Shown here: positions 11,201-22,183 of the stretch, piece after piece | How the letters are laid out: each line of letters starts with the position of its first letter | How positions within the stretch are numbered: the stretch's first letter is position 1 | Notes under the pieces: generated by a model | Database searches by the model: none | The model's input: the letters and a program-made list of their open reading frames with translations, nothing else | What the model was told of the DNA's origin: nothing | Made by a program: the position numbers and the translations under genes | Source of the DNA: Chromera velia | Lineage: Eukaryota > Sar > Chromeraceae | Reading direction: 5' to 3' | Assembly (NCBI GenBank): GCA_018398765.1 | Contig: JAHBMJ010000349.1 | Span: forward strand, 1 to 50,012 | Length of the DNA stretch: 50,012 nucleotides

Positions 11201-14200
11201 TCCCAGGAACCTTGCCCTGTCTCCCCTCCTCCTGCACCACCACGCTCATGGTCTGCTTACCGTGATCGAACTCACATCTCCTCAAGACGAGCAGCTCCCT
11301 CGCACCCGGCTCACTCTGCCTGTGCGATTCAGGAGGAGTGAGACGGCAGAACGCACAGGGGCCCAGAGGCCCTGCCGTCTCCCCGAGTGTCTTCCCATCC
11401 ACATTCTCAATACCCCACCCTGACGCTGTGGCCATCTGAACCTCTACCTGGTTCCCTACGAGGTGACCCCCGAAGTCTGCTACTGCGTGACAGCTGGAGA
11501 GAGCAAGGAGAAGGTCCAGAGACTGCTGCTTCTGCATGGGAGACACGCACGTCCCCCTCTCCCTCCCCTCTCCTTGACTGTTGCGCAGGGTCTTTGTCGG
11601 GCATTCTGGCTCATGAAGCTTTGAGGCTTCCTGCACAGCCCCCGGATGCACATTCTCTTTCTCCTCTCCCTTCACCTTCACAGCAGCTGCTCCAATGAAT
11701 TCCAATTCGTCCTTCGTGAGGGTGCCCGTCTTGTCGAATGCTGCCACGCGGACCTTCCCTGCGACAGCGATCTTCTCAGGGTTCACACACACGATGCCCC
11801 TGTTGTTCAGGCGGGTCAACGCACGCACCTGCAGGCAGGAGGTCATGCAGCGTGCATGGGGGTGCATTGGTGTAGCTCTTATGTGTCGCACTATCCAGAG
11901 CGAACCCTTTAGCTGTCCACAAGTCACTTCCAGAGAAGAAAAAACAACACCAGAAACCTTTGATCCGCCCTGACTTGTTCCACCGGGAATTCAAATTCCT
12001 CCCTCCTACCCTGACCTGTCCTGCCGAGAGAGCAACTGGGAGCATCGGAGAGAGAGTCTGGGAGATCGTCAGGATGCCGTATGTGATCACTGTCACGAAT
12101 TTCGCTTCAGGCCGGGCAGCCATGACGGCGTGGACAGCGAAGATGAAGCAGGCACCTGCATTGCATGGGTAGAGAGAGAGCGAGGTCGATGATGCTGGGT
12201 GCATTCAGTGTGCATAGAACCAGAAAAAAACACCATACTAGAAACACACATTTGATTAGATAAACAGACTGCATGGCACGGTGGGGTACAAAATCAAGGG
12301 CAGAGAATGGGGTGGTGAGATGAGTTACATGACGGTGAGAAGAGCACGCGGTCCGCTTTAGGGGTATGGAAGATGACCAGACTAGATTTGAAAGGAAGAA
12401 AGCAGATCGATGCACCTACCTGAGTATATGAACAACCCGATCCACACGAGGCCCATCTCTGCGTCCCATTTCATCCTATCAGGAGCCCGAGGAAAAAGGA
12501 TGGAGGATACCAGATCCCCCTTTCCCGTCTGGAGCCCCGTCGCTGCCACCAACGCCTCTGCGCCACCCTGCTCACCCCCCGCTCCCAGAGACTGCATGGC
12601 GATGGTTCCTGCGAACAGTCTGTGTCTGGCAGGCACTTCTTTCTTCCCCCCCTTCTCGCTGGATGATGCCACGGGAAGAGCGACCTTCTCGATAGGTCTG
12701 GCCTCTCCTGTCAGGGCGGCCTCGTCGCACACACAGGTTCCTTTTAGGAGAATGCAGTCGCATGGGAAGGTGGTCTCATCTCCCTGCACATACTTGCAGA
12801 GAACCAAAGAACGGCATGAAGTAGTCAATTGTGGTGAATATTTCTGCCCTGAGAGCTAGGAGCAAATTTAAAGTAGAATGTGATGACACCCAAGTTTGAG
12901 ATCACTGCTTCAGTTTGCCTGTGTAGGAACAAGGGAAGAAATGCAGTGTCCGAACAGCAACGAGGGCGGCCAAGAAGAGGAAAGTGGTTGTCAACACACT
13001 GCTCTTTCTTTTCTTCTGCATGCCTGGACTGACTGACTGACTGACTGACCTTGATTTTGATCACATCCCCAGGCACGAGGTCCTCTGCAGGCATTTCCTT
13101 CCACTCTCCCGATCTCTTCACCTCGGCTGTAGACCTGTGAGATGTGATCTTCTCCAGAGTGGCCTCGGCATTGGCTGTAACGAAAACCTGCGTGCAGATT
13201 CAGTTGCATGTAAGTGTTTGACATTCCTTGTTCGAGGAGCCACTGAGACTGGCTCAGGAGAATCACAAAATAGACAGATACACACACAGTCTTCTCATCC
13301 ATAAAACAACGTGCAGTCACATGAATGCTGGACGCAGACGCACAGCACCACACGAACGGATTCATCGGAAAAAGAAAAAACAATCGAATATTCCCATGCC
13401 CCGTCCCACTTACCTTTGCGAGGCCTGCCACGAGTGCCATGGAGAGCATGGCCAGGCCCACAAACAGGTAGGAGAACCATATCCAGAACATGTAGCAGGC
13501 AAGCTGGTAGAGGTAGAAGGGCTGGCAGAACTCTTTCTGGAGCTGCAAAGAAAAAAGAAGGAAAGCAAAAGAAAGACAGACGGAGAGATCAGAGCGACTC
13601 GAGGCAGAAAAGAAAGGAACTTCTGCATGCACGGTGATGAAAGATTACGCAACGAAAACAATCTGATGCATATTCAAGGACGAAGAGGCATCCTGTTAAT
13701 TGTGTCGGTATCATATGCTTCTTTCTGCGTGCAGAGAGCTGGCCGGGAAAGGACTCAGAGGGGTGCACGAGTTTGCATGATGATAAAGTTGCTCACGAGA
13801 GATGAGCTTCCGGTCCACACCATAAAAAACGAATTCACTGACTGCGCTTCCGTGTCTCTCCCTTTTTGTTGATCAGTCATTCTGCCCATCTGCCGGCCTG
13901 CCTACTTGCCCGTCTATCCATCTACCCGACTGACGAGAGCAGCGAAGCTCTGCCTCTTGAAGTCGATTGAGTTGGGTCCCACCACTGCATGAAGCTTTGC
14001 GGCGTTCTCTTCTGTCAAACCAGAGGCTCCTGCCTTATGGAGTTCTGCATGCACGGAAGAGGATCGGGGCATATCGGTGACATGCTCTCAAAGGAATACG
14101 GAAGGGGAACAACAAGTATCAAAGGAAGGCAGTTGCTTCTCCACTTCTCTCTCACAGCACTGGCTGAAGCATGAGAGCCTCTTTTCAGAAGACGGTCTGC

Positions 14201-15842
14201 TCGAAGCCTTACTTGACGACACGCACGTCCAGACCCGTGGACACAGCGACACTCGAACCTCGACTCCCCGGTGTGCAAAGACCAGTCGAGCATTCTGTCG
14301 CGCGATTTGAGGACACAATTATTCAGGCAGGCAGTGCCATTCTGACAGGCCAGTGTTTGCTTATTGTCCATTCCTTCCATGGTCATTCAATGTTTGTTTT
14401 CTCTATTGCACACATGGAGCTGACTGACCCTGAGCGTCTGACGGAAGGTCAACGGATGCTGTACCGAACCCCGCTCCTGTCTGGTCTCTGAGGAACCTCT
14501 TGCCCTCAAACACGAAGAACTCGACGGTCTCCCCTCCTGCCGTCTCCTCTTTCTGAAGAGGGGCCAGACTCACTCGCACCTTTGCGCCCTCCTCTGCCGC
14601 CAGTGCCTTGACAAAAACGGCGTCTGCCTCTGCAGCGCTGCAGGGAATCTTTGCCCATCGCTCCCATAATCTGTCCTTCGAGAGCAGCATCAGGACCAGG
14701 TACCTGCATGCATGCCAGTTCAGAGAAGGGGGGGGGGATGTAAAGGGAGGAGATCATATCAGAATACCAAACAAGAAAGAGGGACAACAGAAGGAAATTC
14801 GAGGAAGTGATGAAATGAAAACATCTTGACCGACCTCTACAGGTACAACGACATAGAATGAAACCAAAGCTAACATTTATCTCTGTCCAGGTCCATTTAC
14901 GTCTTTTAGTACGTGTTGTCACGGCAAAAAGAGAAGTGCAGCACGCAGAGCAACAGACCTACCAGGGGACGCAGCAGCACCAGAGAGTGAAGTAGAAATT
15001 GGCATTTCTGTTGAACGCCCCTGTGAAGATGTAGTACCCGTAGTAACAGAGATTGTCCACTCCTCGAAGCTGCGGACAGAAGAGACAGACACTTTCTTTT
15101 AGTGAACAAGCTGAATTGTTGCGGCAGTTGCCAACTGGCAATTAATGACTTTCAACAATCCAATGAGAGATCGATCGAGGCTGTCATTTGACTTTCCACC
15201 GATGAGACACAAAACCAAACGAGCACAGCTCTCGGAAGGGAGCATGATCCATCCATCCATCCAGACTTCCATCCTTCTCTTGGTCCTCTTCCTTTCCGGC
15301 TTAATTGTCCGCATGCTACTGTGCCTCTCTGTCTCGCTTCCGTGGATGCCTCCCGGACTGCGCGTTTACCTTTTTCCCTCGCTTTACATCCTGCTTGACT
15401 CCTTGCTTTGCCCCCCCTCCCCCCCCCCAACCCCCACTTGTCCCTGCAGACCTGGCAGCCTAAGTACTGGTCGATACAGACGCAGAGGAAGAGGAGCATC
15501 CATAGTACAGAGACGGCACTGATCAACAAGGTCGACGCACTCCCCCACTGATTGGATTTCAGGGGCTCCACCTCCACCTCCACACTGGTCTCGGTCTCTC
15601 TCTGAGGGGGGGGACGCGGCTCTTCTGCCTCACCCTCTGCAGCAGTTCCTTGCTCTTGCGGGGACAGCAACTCACTCAGCTGTTTGTGGCTGCTTTTCAC
15701 CCTCAGCCCCTCCCCTTGGCCGTCGGTGGCGTTCTGTCTGTTGATGTGCCAGACGATCCCGTTGACAATCACAGAGACGATGAAGAGGTAAATCACGATC
15801 AGAGGGGGGTAGGTGAAAAAATTCTGGATCAGAGGATTCTGC

Positions 15843-15875
<33 letters not shown>

Positions 15876-16425
15876 CAGAAAGACGAACAGTCAGACACGG
15901 ATAGGCGCGTGCATCTATACATGCAGACAGATAAATATTCGGGCAACATGCATCCTCGCAGACGCGCAGGAAAACACACGAACCACCTCCACGCAGAGGC
16001 AGAGTCGCACTCTTACAGGAAAGGATGGTCACATATACACTCCATCCCCCCACATGTTTACACACACATCCGTTCAGATGTTCTATGCATGTTGCCCTAG
16101 CTGCATGATGCTGTATATATGTACTGAAGTGAACATGCATTCACTATCTATGCCAACGAACCTTGGTTGCGTCTGGACCCGTGGGGTATCTGGATGCTGC
16201 CTCGGCCTCCCCTTCTTGGTCGGAGTCGATGTTGACCTCTGACTGTGCACCCTCCCAGAAGGGACCGGGGGCTTGACCAGAGGGAGAGTGGCGTCGGAGT
16301 GTCTGACCTATGTCCCTCGGAACATCAGCACCCCCTGCTCCCTCCTCCGCGAACAGCAAGAACGCGAAGAGGAGCCAGAGCACAGAATGAAGGAACATAC
16401 TTCGGGTTCCGATCAGACCTTTCAT
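8215..16425 (-). CDS. P5B-type ATPase (ATP13A2-like cation/polyamine pump), ~14 exons
   Basis: Exons, in transcript order: 16425-16162, 15838-15452, 15069-14963, 14703-14429, 14044-13935, 13542-13414, 13187-13050, 12783-12420, 12155-12016, 11828-10075, 9784-9621, 9343-8990, 8743 to about 8520, and about 8514-8215. All joins but the last are phase-consistent; the donor at 14429 is one of two candidates. The product is about 1,570 residues, usual to slightly long for P5B pumps. The actuator domain has LTGEARP (Glu near 497). Helix 4 has SPMLP where animal P5B has PPALP. DKTGTLT has its phosphorylated Asp near 670. KGSFE and ITGDN are present, and the hinge is MVGDGGNDCGAL near 1187 followed by DASIVSPFT, a P5B signature. 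Known P5B proteins move polyamines out of acidic organelles; that role here is inferred. The first exon encodes an apparent signal peptide (start MKGLIGTRSMFLHSV). The last junction is a frame break I could not resolve with a normal intron. Confidence 0.9.
15839..15878. repeat. (CAGA)n at the exon 2 acceptor of the P5B gene
   Basis: About nine ACAG units form, on the minus strand, a CTGT-rich pyrimidine tract that runs directly into the CTGCAG acceptor of the exon starting at 15838. The microsatellite appears to serve as the polypyrimidine tract. Confidence 0.7.
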
Positions 16426-16713
16426 CTTACCGAAAGGACGAGATGAATTTGACCTGATGCACCTGCATGGTAGCCTGCTCAGCTTGGAAGAGAACAAAAT
16501 GGATTGTTATACAGTCTTAATCCAGAAGACAGCTGCTGTTAATTGGCTGCACGATGGGCGGTGCCTCAGACAGATGACTCCCCTTTCTCAACCGGCCGCG
16601 GTGTTTTAAGTGTCCTCAGCACGACTTTTCTACTACAGCACAGCGAGAATTAAAATGATGTTCGAACGATGGAACTTTGCGCTTACGGCCATGCAATCTT
16701 GCCTGCATGCATG

Positions 16714-17274
16714 TCGCCTCGGGGGGCATGCAGCTCATATGCAGCTTCCAATACACGCCCGGAGAGGCGATAAGAGAATTGACATATGCAGCGAATTAAG
16801 CTGCATGCATGCATGAGATCAGCCGAGAGGCCCTGCATGACATCGCGCGGCTGAAGAGCAGTATTATAGTATACGCGATACACCCAACCAGTTGGGTGAG
16901 TGCCTCGGGGGGCTATTTAGGGGTCCGCTAATTGATGCACACCATCGGGGGCTTGGGCATGTCTAAGTTGTGTGCTGCCATGGGGCGGGGGCCACGGCAG
17001 CGAAGTATGCTTTTCGGGACCGCGCGCGCGTCGTGCATGTGCAACTCCGTGCGAGTTACTTGAGGGGCACGCATGCGCAAAGTAATTAACGCATGTGCGA
17101 TCGCGGCTCCGTGCGAGTTGCTTGAGGGGCACATTTTGAAACTCGGGCGACACCGACCGTGACGGAGACAGAACCGATCCCCCCCTCAAAAATGAAAAAA
17201 TGCGTTATGCGAGTGCGTGCGATCTCAGGGCCTCTCGGCTGATCTCAGCAGAGCTGAGCTGCCCCCCGAGGCGA
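16714..17274. mobile_element. Nested inverted-repeat element (~560 bp), MITE-like
   Basis: The outer arms are 16714-16737 and 17255-17274, a perfect 20-bp inverted match apart from a 4-bp CATG insertion in the left arm. The inner arms, 16815-16835 and 17226-17246, are a perfect 21-bp inverted repeat. The interior holds a 26-bp direct repeat (17045-17070 and 17107-17132, one mismatch) and no long open frame. The layout suits a non-autonomous transposon or a large cruciform-forming element. No target-site duplication was identified. Confidence 0.5.
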
Positions 17275-17898
17275 TGGTTGCTAACCCGTTTGTGGGGCTC
17301 TTACAAAAACCACTTGACGCACGCACGAACGCAGTTGCATGCGTGCGTTGGGTGCATGCATGGATTTACTGTCTGACCTTCTTGTGCCAGTGAACTGTGC
17401 CGTTGCCACAATTCAGCTACTACGTTCAGCAAGACAAATGACCTGAGAAACAGCAAACGGTATGGACACTGTGTCCACACCTGACTCGTGTAAGTAAACC
17501 ACATTCAGTATTTGTGTCGGTACGGCACCGTGTTAGATGTGAACTTTAGCAAACTCATCCGTCTCCTTGAGCCCAATGCGTTCTCGTCAACCGACGGGTT
17601 CTTTACCTTTGGAAAAGGAAATCTCTTTTATTTGCGCGTCTGAAGAATCCGCACGCACGTTTGCAGCTGAGAAGAACCTTCTGATCGGAGGAGACGGGAC
17701 TCGTCCGCTGTGTCCTGGGTGCGGCCACCGCTTGTCATGGTTCAGGTCCGTCGTTCGTTTGTTCGTTTCGAATCTGTTTAGTAATAGATGATCCATTTCA
17801 CCTCTCGTCTCTGTCTACTGATTCGATTTCCGCATTTACTTCCGTCTGAAACGTAGAGTCCGGTGTCTCCACTCTCAATTATACTTCATGCATATAAA

Positions 17899-18303
17899 GA
17901 ACTGTCTCGTCCGGGAATGAAATACGGCCTCCACTATGGACAAAGGGTCGCACTCCAATTCCGCAATAATTCCAAGTATCAAAGCAGCAGCATTAATAAA
18001 AAATACAGAATCGTTTGTGCATGATGTGTCGTTGTGGAAAAAGGTGTGCCGTCTCCTTGTATCTGTTCCTGTCTGTTGGTCTGTCTGTGTGTGTGTCTGT
18101 CTGTGTGTGTGCCGTCTCCGTGATGTGTTCGTAGCTATTGGTTCTTTTTGTCTGGGTGTCTGCATGTCTGTCTAGGTGTCTGTCTGTCTGTCTGTCTGTC
18201 GGTCTGTTTGTCTGTGTGTCTGTCTGTCTCCCTGCCTGTCTGTCTGTCTGGCTGTCTGTCCGTCTGACTGAGTCTGTCTGTCTGTCTGTTTGTAAGCTGT
18301 CTC

Positions 18304-18337
<34 letters not shown>

Positions 18338-18438
18338 AGTCTATCTATCTGACTGGCTGTCTGTCTGGCTGTCTGTCTGTGTGACTCTGCATGAACTGTC
18401 TCGTCCGTGATTGAAATACGGCCTCCACTGTGGACAAA
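17899..18438. repeat. 46-bp direct repeats flanking a CTGT tract
   Basis: Bases 17899-17944 and 18393-18438 match at 43 of 46 positions and bracket about 450 bp. Roughly 18170-18385 of that is (CTGT)n with CTGG and CTCT variants. The pair may be direct terminal repeats of a small element, or the two ends of a segmental duplication into which the microsatellite expanded. Confidence 0.75.
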
Positions 18439-18483
18439 AGGTTTCCGCAAATAAAAAAATGAAACCCGACCAACCTAACACTC

Positions 18484-18631
18484 TCAATTCTCACTTGCTG
18501 GAGGCGGTCCTGCCCCATGTGGTCCCTCGCTGTTTGCATCTGGGTGCTCATGTATGATCACCGATAAAATTCGGCTCATCTGATCTCGAGCCTCACTGCC
18601 GTTGTTGATCGTGACCACATTCTGAGTGTAT

Positions 18632-18692
<61 letters not shown>

Positions 18693-18750
18693 CTACACAA
18701 CGCACACACACACACACACACACACATACACACACACACACCCACACTCC

Positions 18751-18787
<37 letters not shown>

Positions 18788-18794
18788 CTACACA

Positions 18795-18854
<60 letters not shown>

Positions 18855-20273
18855 ACACACACACACACACACATACATACACACATACACATATACACAC
18901 ACACACACACACATACACACACACACATCTACCAACTAACGTACACACACACGCACACACTTACATACACAGTCACAGACAGACACAGACAGACACAGAC
19001 AGCCAGGATAAAAGACCGGCAGCCATGTACACAGAAAGGACACAGACAGACACAGACAGACAGACACAGACACAGACACAGACAGACATAGACAGACACA
19101 GACACGCACAGACAGATACAGACAGACCACACAGACAGCCCGGATAAAAGACCGGCAGCCACATACACAGACAGACACAGACAGACACAGACAGTCACAG
19201 ACAGACAGACAGACACAGACAGATAGACACAGACAGACACAGGCAGACACAGACAGACATAGACAGACACAGACAGACACAGACAGACACAGACAGACAC
19301 AGACAGACACAGACAGACACAGACAGACACAGACAGACACAGACAGACACAGACAGACACAGACACAGACAGACACAGACAGACACAGACAGACACAGAC
19401 AGACACAGACAGACACAAACAGACACAGACAGACACAGACAGACACAGACAGACACAGACAGACACAGACAGACACAGACAGACACAGACAGACACAGAC
19501 AGACAGACCGACAGACACAGACCGACAGACACAGACCGACAGACACAGACCGACAGACACAGACCGACAGACACAGACAGACACAGACAGACACAGACAG
19601 ACACAGACAGACAGACACAGACAGACAGATACAGACAGACAGACAGACACAGACAGAAAGACACAGACAGACACAGACAGACAGTTTCGAATTTCTGACA
19701 CAGACAGATAGACACAGACAGACAGACACAGACACAGACAGACACAGACAGACACAGACAGACACAGACAGACACAGACAGACACAGACAGACACAGACA
19801 GACACAGACAGACAGACACAGACAGACACAGACAGACACAGACACAGACACAGACACAGACAGATAGACACAGACAGATAGAATTGAATTTCTGACACAG
19901 ACAGATAGACACGTACAGACAGCTAGACACAGACAGACAGACACAGACAGACACAGACAGATACAGACAGACACAGACAGACACAGACAGACACAGACAG
20001 ACACAGACAGACACAGACAGACACAGACAGACACAGACAGACACAGACAGACACAGACAGACAGACACAGACAGACACAGACAGACACAGACAGACACAG
20101 ACAGACACAGACAGACACAGACACAGACAGACACAGACACAGACAGACACAGACAGACACACACACACGCCAGCCACACACACACACATATAGACCTATC
20201 ACGTACTGACTCGGGTTCTCAGCTGCCGGCTCGTCTCCGGACCCGTCTCGGTCTCCGTTGGACTGTACACCAT
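18484..20273 (-). CDS. Unknown small protein, last two exons (partial)
   Basis: The last exon, 18621-18484, follows an ACACTCAG acceptor and encodes 45 residues: hydrophilic and slightly helical at first ([17 protein letters not shown]), then Gly/Pro-rich, ending in TGA. A candidate preceding exon, 20273-20211, lies between a TTTGCAG acceptor and a GTCAGT donor; both junctions are phase 0 and it encodes a Thr/Glu/Arg-rich stretch beginning MVYSPTETE. The intervening ~1.6 kb intron is almost entirely CA and CAGA repeat. I do not recognise the family. More exons probably lie upstream (20480-20520 has a GTAAGG donor after a Glu/Gly-rich stretch), but I could not define them. The last exon is more secure than the join. 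Confidence 0.4.
18632..18935. repeat. (CA)n microsatellite, ~300 bp
   Basis: This is a nearly pure CA tract with TACA, TCCTACACAACG and CCCACACTCCCACG interruptions. The TCCTACACAACG interruption occurs twice, which points to internal duplication. It lies in the proposed intron of the minus-strand gene. Confidence 0.95.
18964..20168. repeat. (ACAGACAGAC)n decamer array, ~1.2 kb
   Basis: This is a long array of the decamer ACAGACAGAC with 4-bp and 6-bp length variants. It contains embedded duplicated islands: a GGATAAAAGACCGGCAGCCA unit near 19012 and 19141, and a GAATTTCTGACACAG unit near 19688 and 19888. It is open on the minus strand in several frames as Cys/Leu/Ser/Val repeats, an artefact of the repeat lacking stop codons. 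Confidence 0.95.
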
Positions 20274-20330
20274 CTGCAAACACAGACACCCCCACACACA
20301 CACACACACACATACACGCACATAGACACA

Positions 20331-20373
<43 letters not shown>

Positions 20374-21908
20374 GTAAACCTACACACATACATCCACATA
20401 CCCACACATCCATCTCTTTCCATCCACCAGCCGTCTCCTGTCGAGACACACAACTGTCCAACCCTGCGTCCGTCTCCTTACCTCCTTCCACCTGTTTCCT
20501 CAAACAGTGCTAATCCAGCCGCTAACGCACCCACAAAAAAATTCCAACTCTTCAACCTATTTCGGTTTCATGTCTCCGTCTCACAGTTACACGTCGCCAT
20601 CTCACGCAACTATAGTTAATTTTGCAGTCTCTAGCACTCTCCGAATTCTACATCGTTTTCGTTTTCACAGACCATCCACCCTTTCTTGTATGGGACATTT
20701 TTTTTTTTCCGGCTTCACGGGTCCGTGCACTAATGTCTTTGCAGGGTCAGCAACCATATACTGCTGTAACTCCCATCACAGGGCCTGAGTTGAAGTGTTG
20801 CATGACTACATGTACATGTGTTGCTTTAAACATATGCTCCATCCGATTTATTGCGGATTCTGCTTGCATATTATCTGGCGCACTCCGTGCGTATGGCCCG
20901 GAAAGCGACAACTTTCTTGTCCTAATAATTTAGCGAACTAAAAAAAAAAAAAAAAGCTGAAGTTTCAATAAGTGCCCCCTCAGCTGGATTCAGTGGATTC
21001 TCTTTTTCTGGCTAGCTTTGGCGTACGTCAAATCATCACATCGTATCTGCACGGTTTGGAGGGGGGACAATTTTTGTTAACAATGTTAAGTACCCTCTCA
21101 TGCAGCTTCGATAGCAGTTTCGCTTTCCGGGCCATCGACTACCATGGACCTTCTGATCCCGTGAGCTACCGTGAGCGATCGTGAGCACATTTTTTTAGAA
21201 GGGGTACTAAGGGATACGATTAATAATATCAATATCATTGTGAACTTGCTACACTTCACATCTGCCTAGATCTATCATCTACATGGAACGACAGTGCTCA
21301 AAGAGTCCAAGTCATAGTAAGTCATAGTCATCATACTAGTTATCATGTATTAATCCTATCCTATCCTATGTATCATCATCTTGTTTTCCATTCATTTTTT
21401 TATATGCATAGAAACAACGTATAACAAGCTAGCTATGCAGCAAACCCCTAGTCAAACCTTAATGGAACAAATTCTTACATGACATGCTAAATTAGTTAGG
21501 GCCTTCATAGCCCACGGGTTTTATTTCATACATGTGGAACCTATCAATCAATCAATCAATACATCATGATTATCATTACTTTATATGTATGATTTAATGA
21601 TTATGCAAGCTGTTTTGCAATACAGGCTTCATTGTATATATATGTTTCATCTGCATGACGTACGTCTTGCAGAATGAAAAACGTCTGCAAAGGATAAACC
21701 TTTTGTCAGCCTAAGCCAGGCTAAATAGCGCTGCCCGACTCGGTAGCCGGAGTGGCGACAAAGCGGAACAGCACGTGACCCGTCAGCTTGCGCAGCACTT
21801 CTTATGCACTTCCTGCCGTCAGACTCTTTCACTGTATCCAGGCTCCATCAGCAGCAGCCCCCCAATTTGTGCAAGGGATCCACTCAAGAAGCGGAAGAAT
21901 CTCTGCAT
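20274..21908. other. Spacer with AT-rich stretch
   Basis: 20290-20400 is CA microsatellite. 20500-20870 has only short open frames. A MITE-like element occupies 20893-21135, and 21190-21650 is AT-rich with ATCA-type short repeats (CAATCAATCAATCAAT near 21545). No coding exon is supported, apart from a possible 5' part of the small minus-strand gene near 20480-20520. Confidence 0.45.
20893..21135. mobile_element. Small inverted-repeat (MITE-like) element, third copy
   Basis: The left end ATGGCCCGGAAAGCGA (20893) is the reverse complement of the right end TCGCTTTCCGGGCCAT (21120-21135). These are the same termini as the element at 1023-1201. The 243-bp interior includes a 15-base A run near 20941 and differs from the other copies, so only the ends are conserved. 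Confidence 0.6.
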
Positions 21909-22144
21909 ACAAACGTCCAAGGAGAAATTTGATGACTGATTGCAATGAACTGATGGTCTTGAAACTGTGCTTCCAGGACAGTCACGCATACTTCCTGTTG
22001 CCATTTCTTTTGTGCTGCCTCCCTTGAGGCCTCTCCGGTTCTCTCAGGTCGTTCGTCTCCTGATCGGGGGGTCGACGGTTTGCATGCTCACGAAGGTGGA
22101 TGTGTGCGTGTGTCTGTACGATGCATCTATGTATCCGTGCACGC

Positions 22145-22183
<39 letters not shown>

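Larger units (their letters stand above)
16426..18483. other. Spacer between the P5B gene and a small minus-strand gene
   Basis: This probably contains the P5B promoter next to 16426. The middle is dominated by the nested inverted-repeat element at 16714-17274, and the part nearest 18483 by CTGT repeats framed by a 46-bp direct repeat. An open frame at 17567-17791 (+) encodes a short Cys-containing stretch (LCPGCGH) but has no clear partner exons, so I do not call it a gene. Confidence 0.45.

Noticed and set aside
17567-17791. Short plus-strand frame with a CPGCGH motif
   Set aside because: A single Cys pair is not enough for a zinc finger call, and I found no partner exons or clear splice sites around it.
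18929-20367. Very long minus-strand open frames of Cys/Leu/Ser/Val repeats
   Set aside because: They come from the CAGA array, which lacks stop codons in several frames. There is no start context, splice pattern or composition of a real protein.
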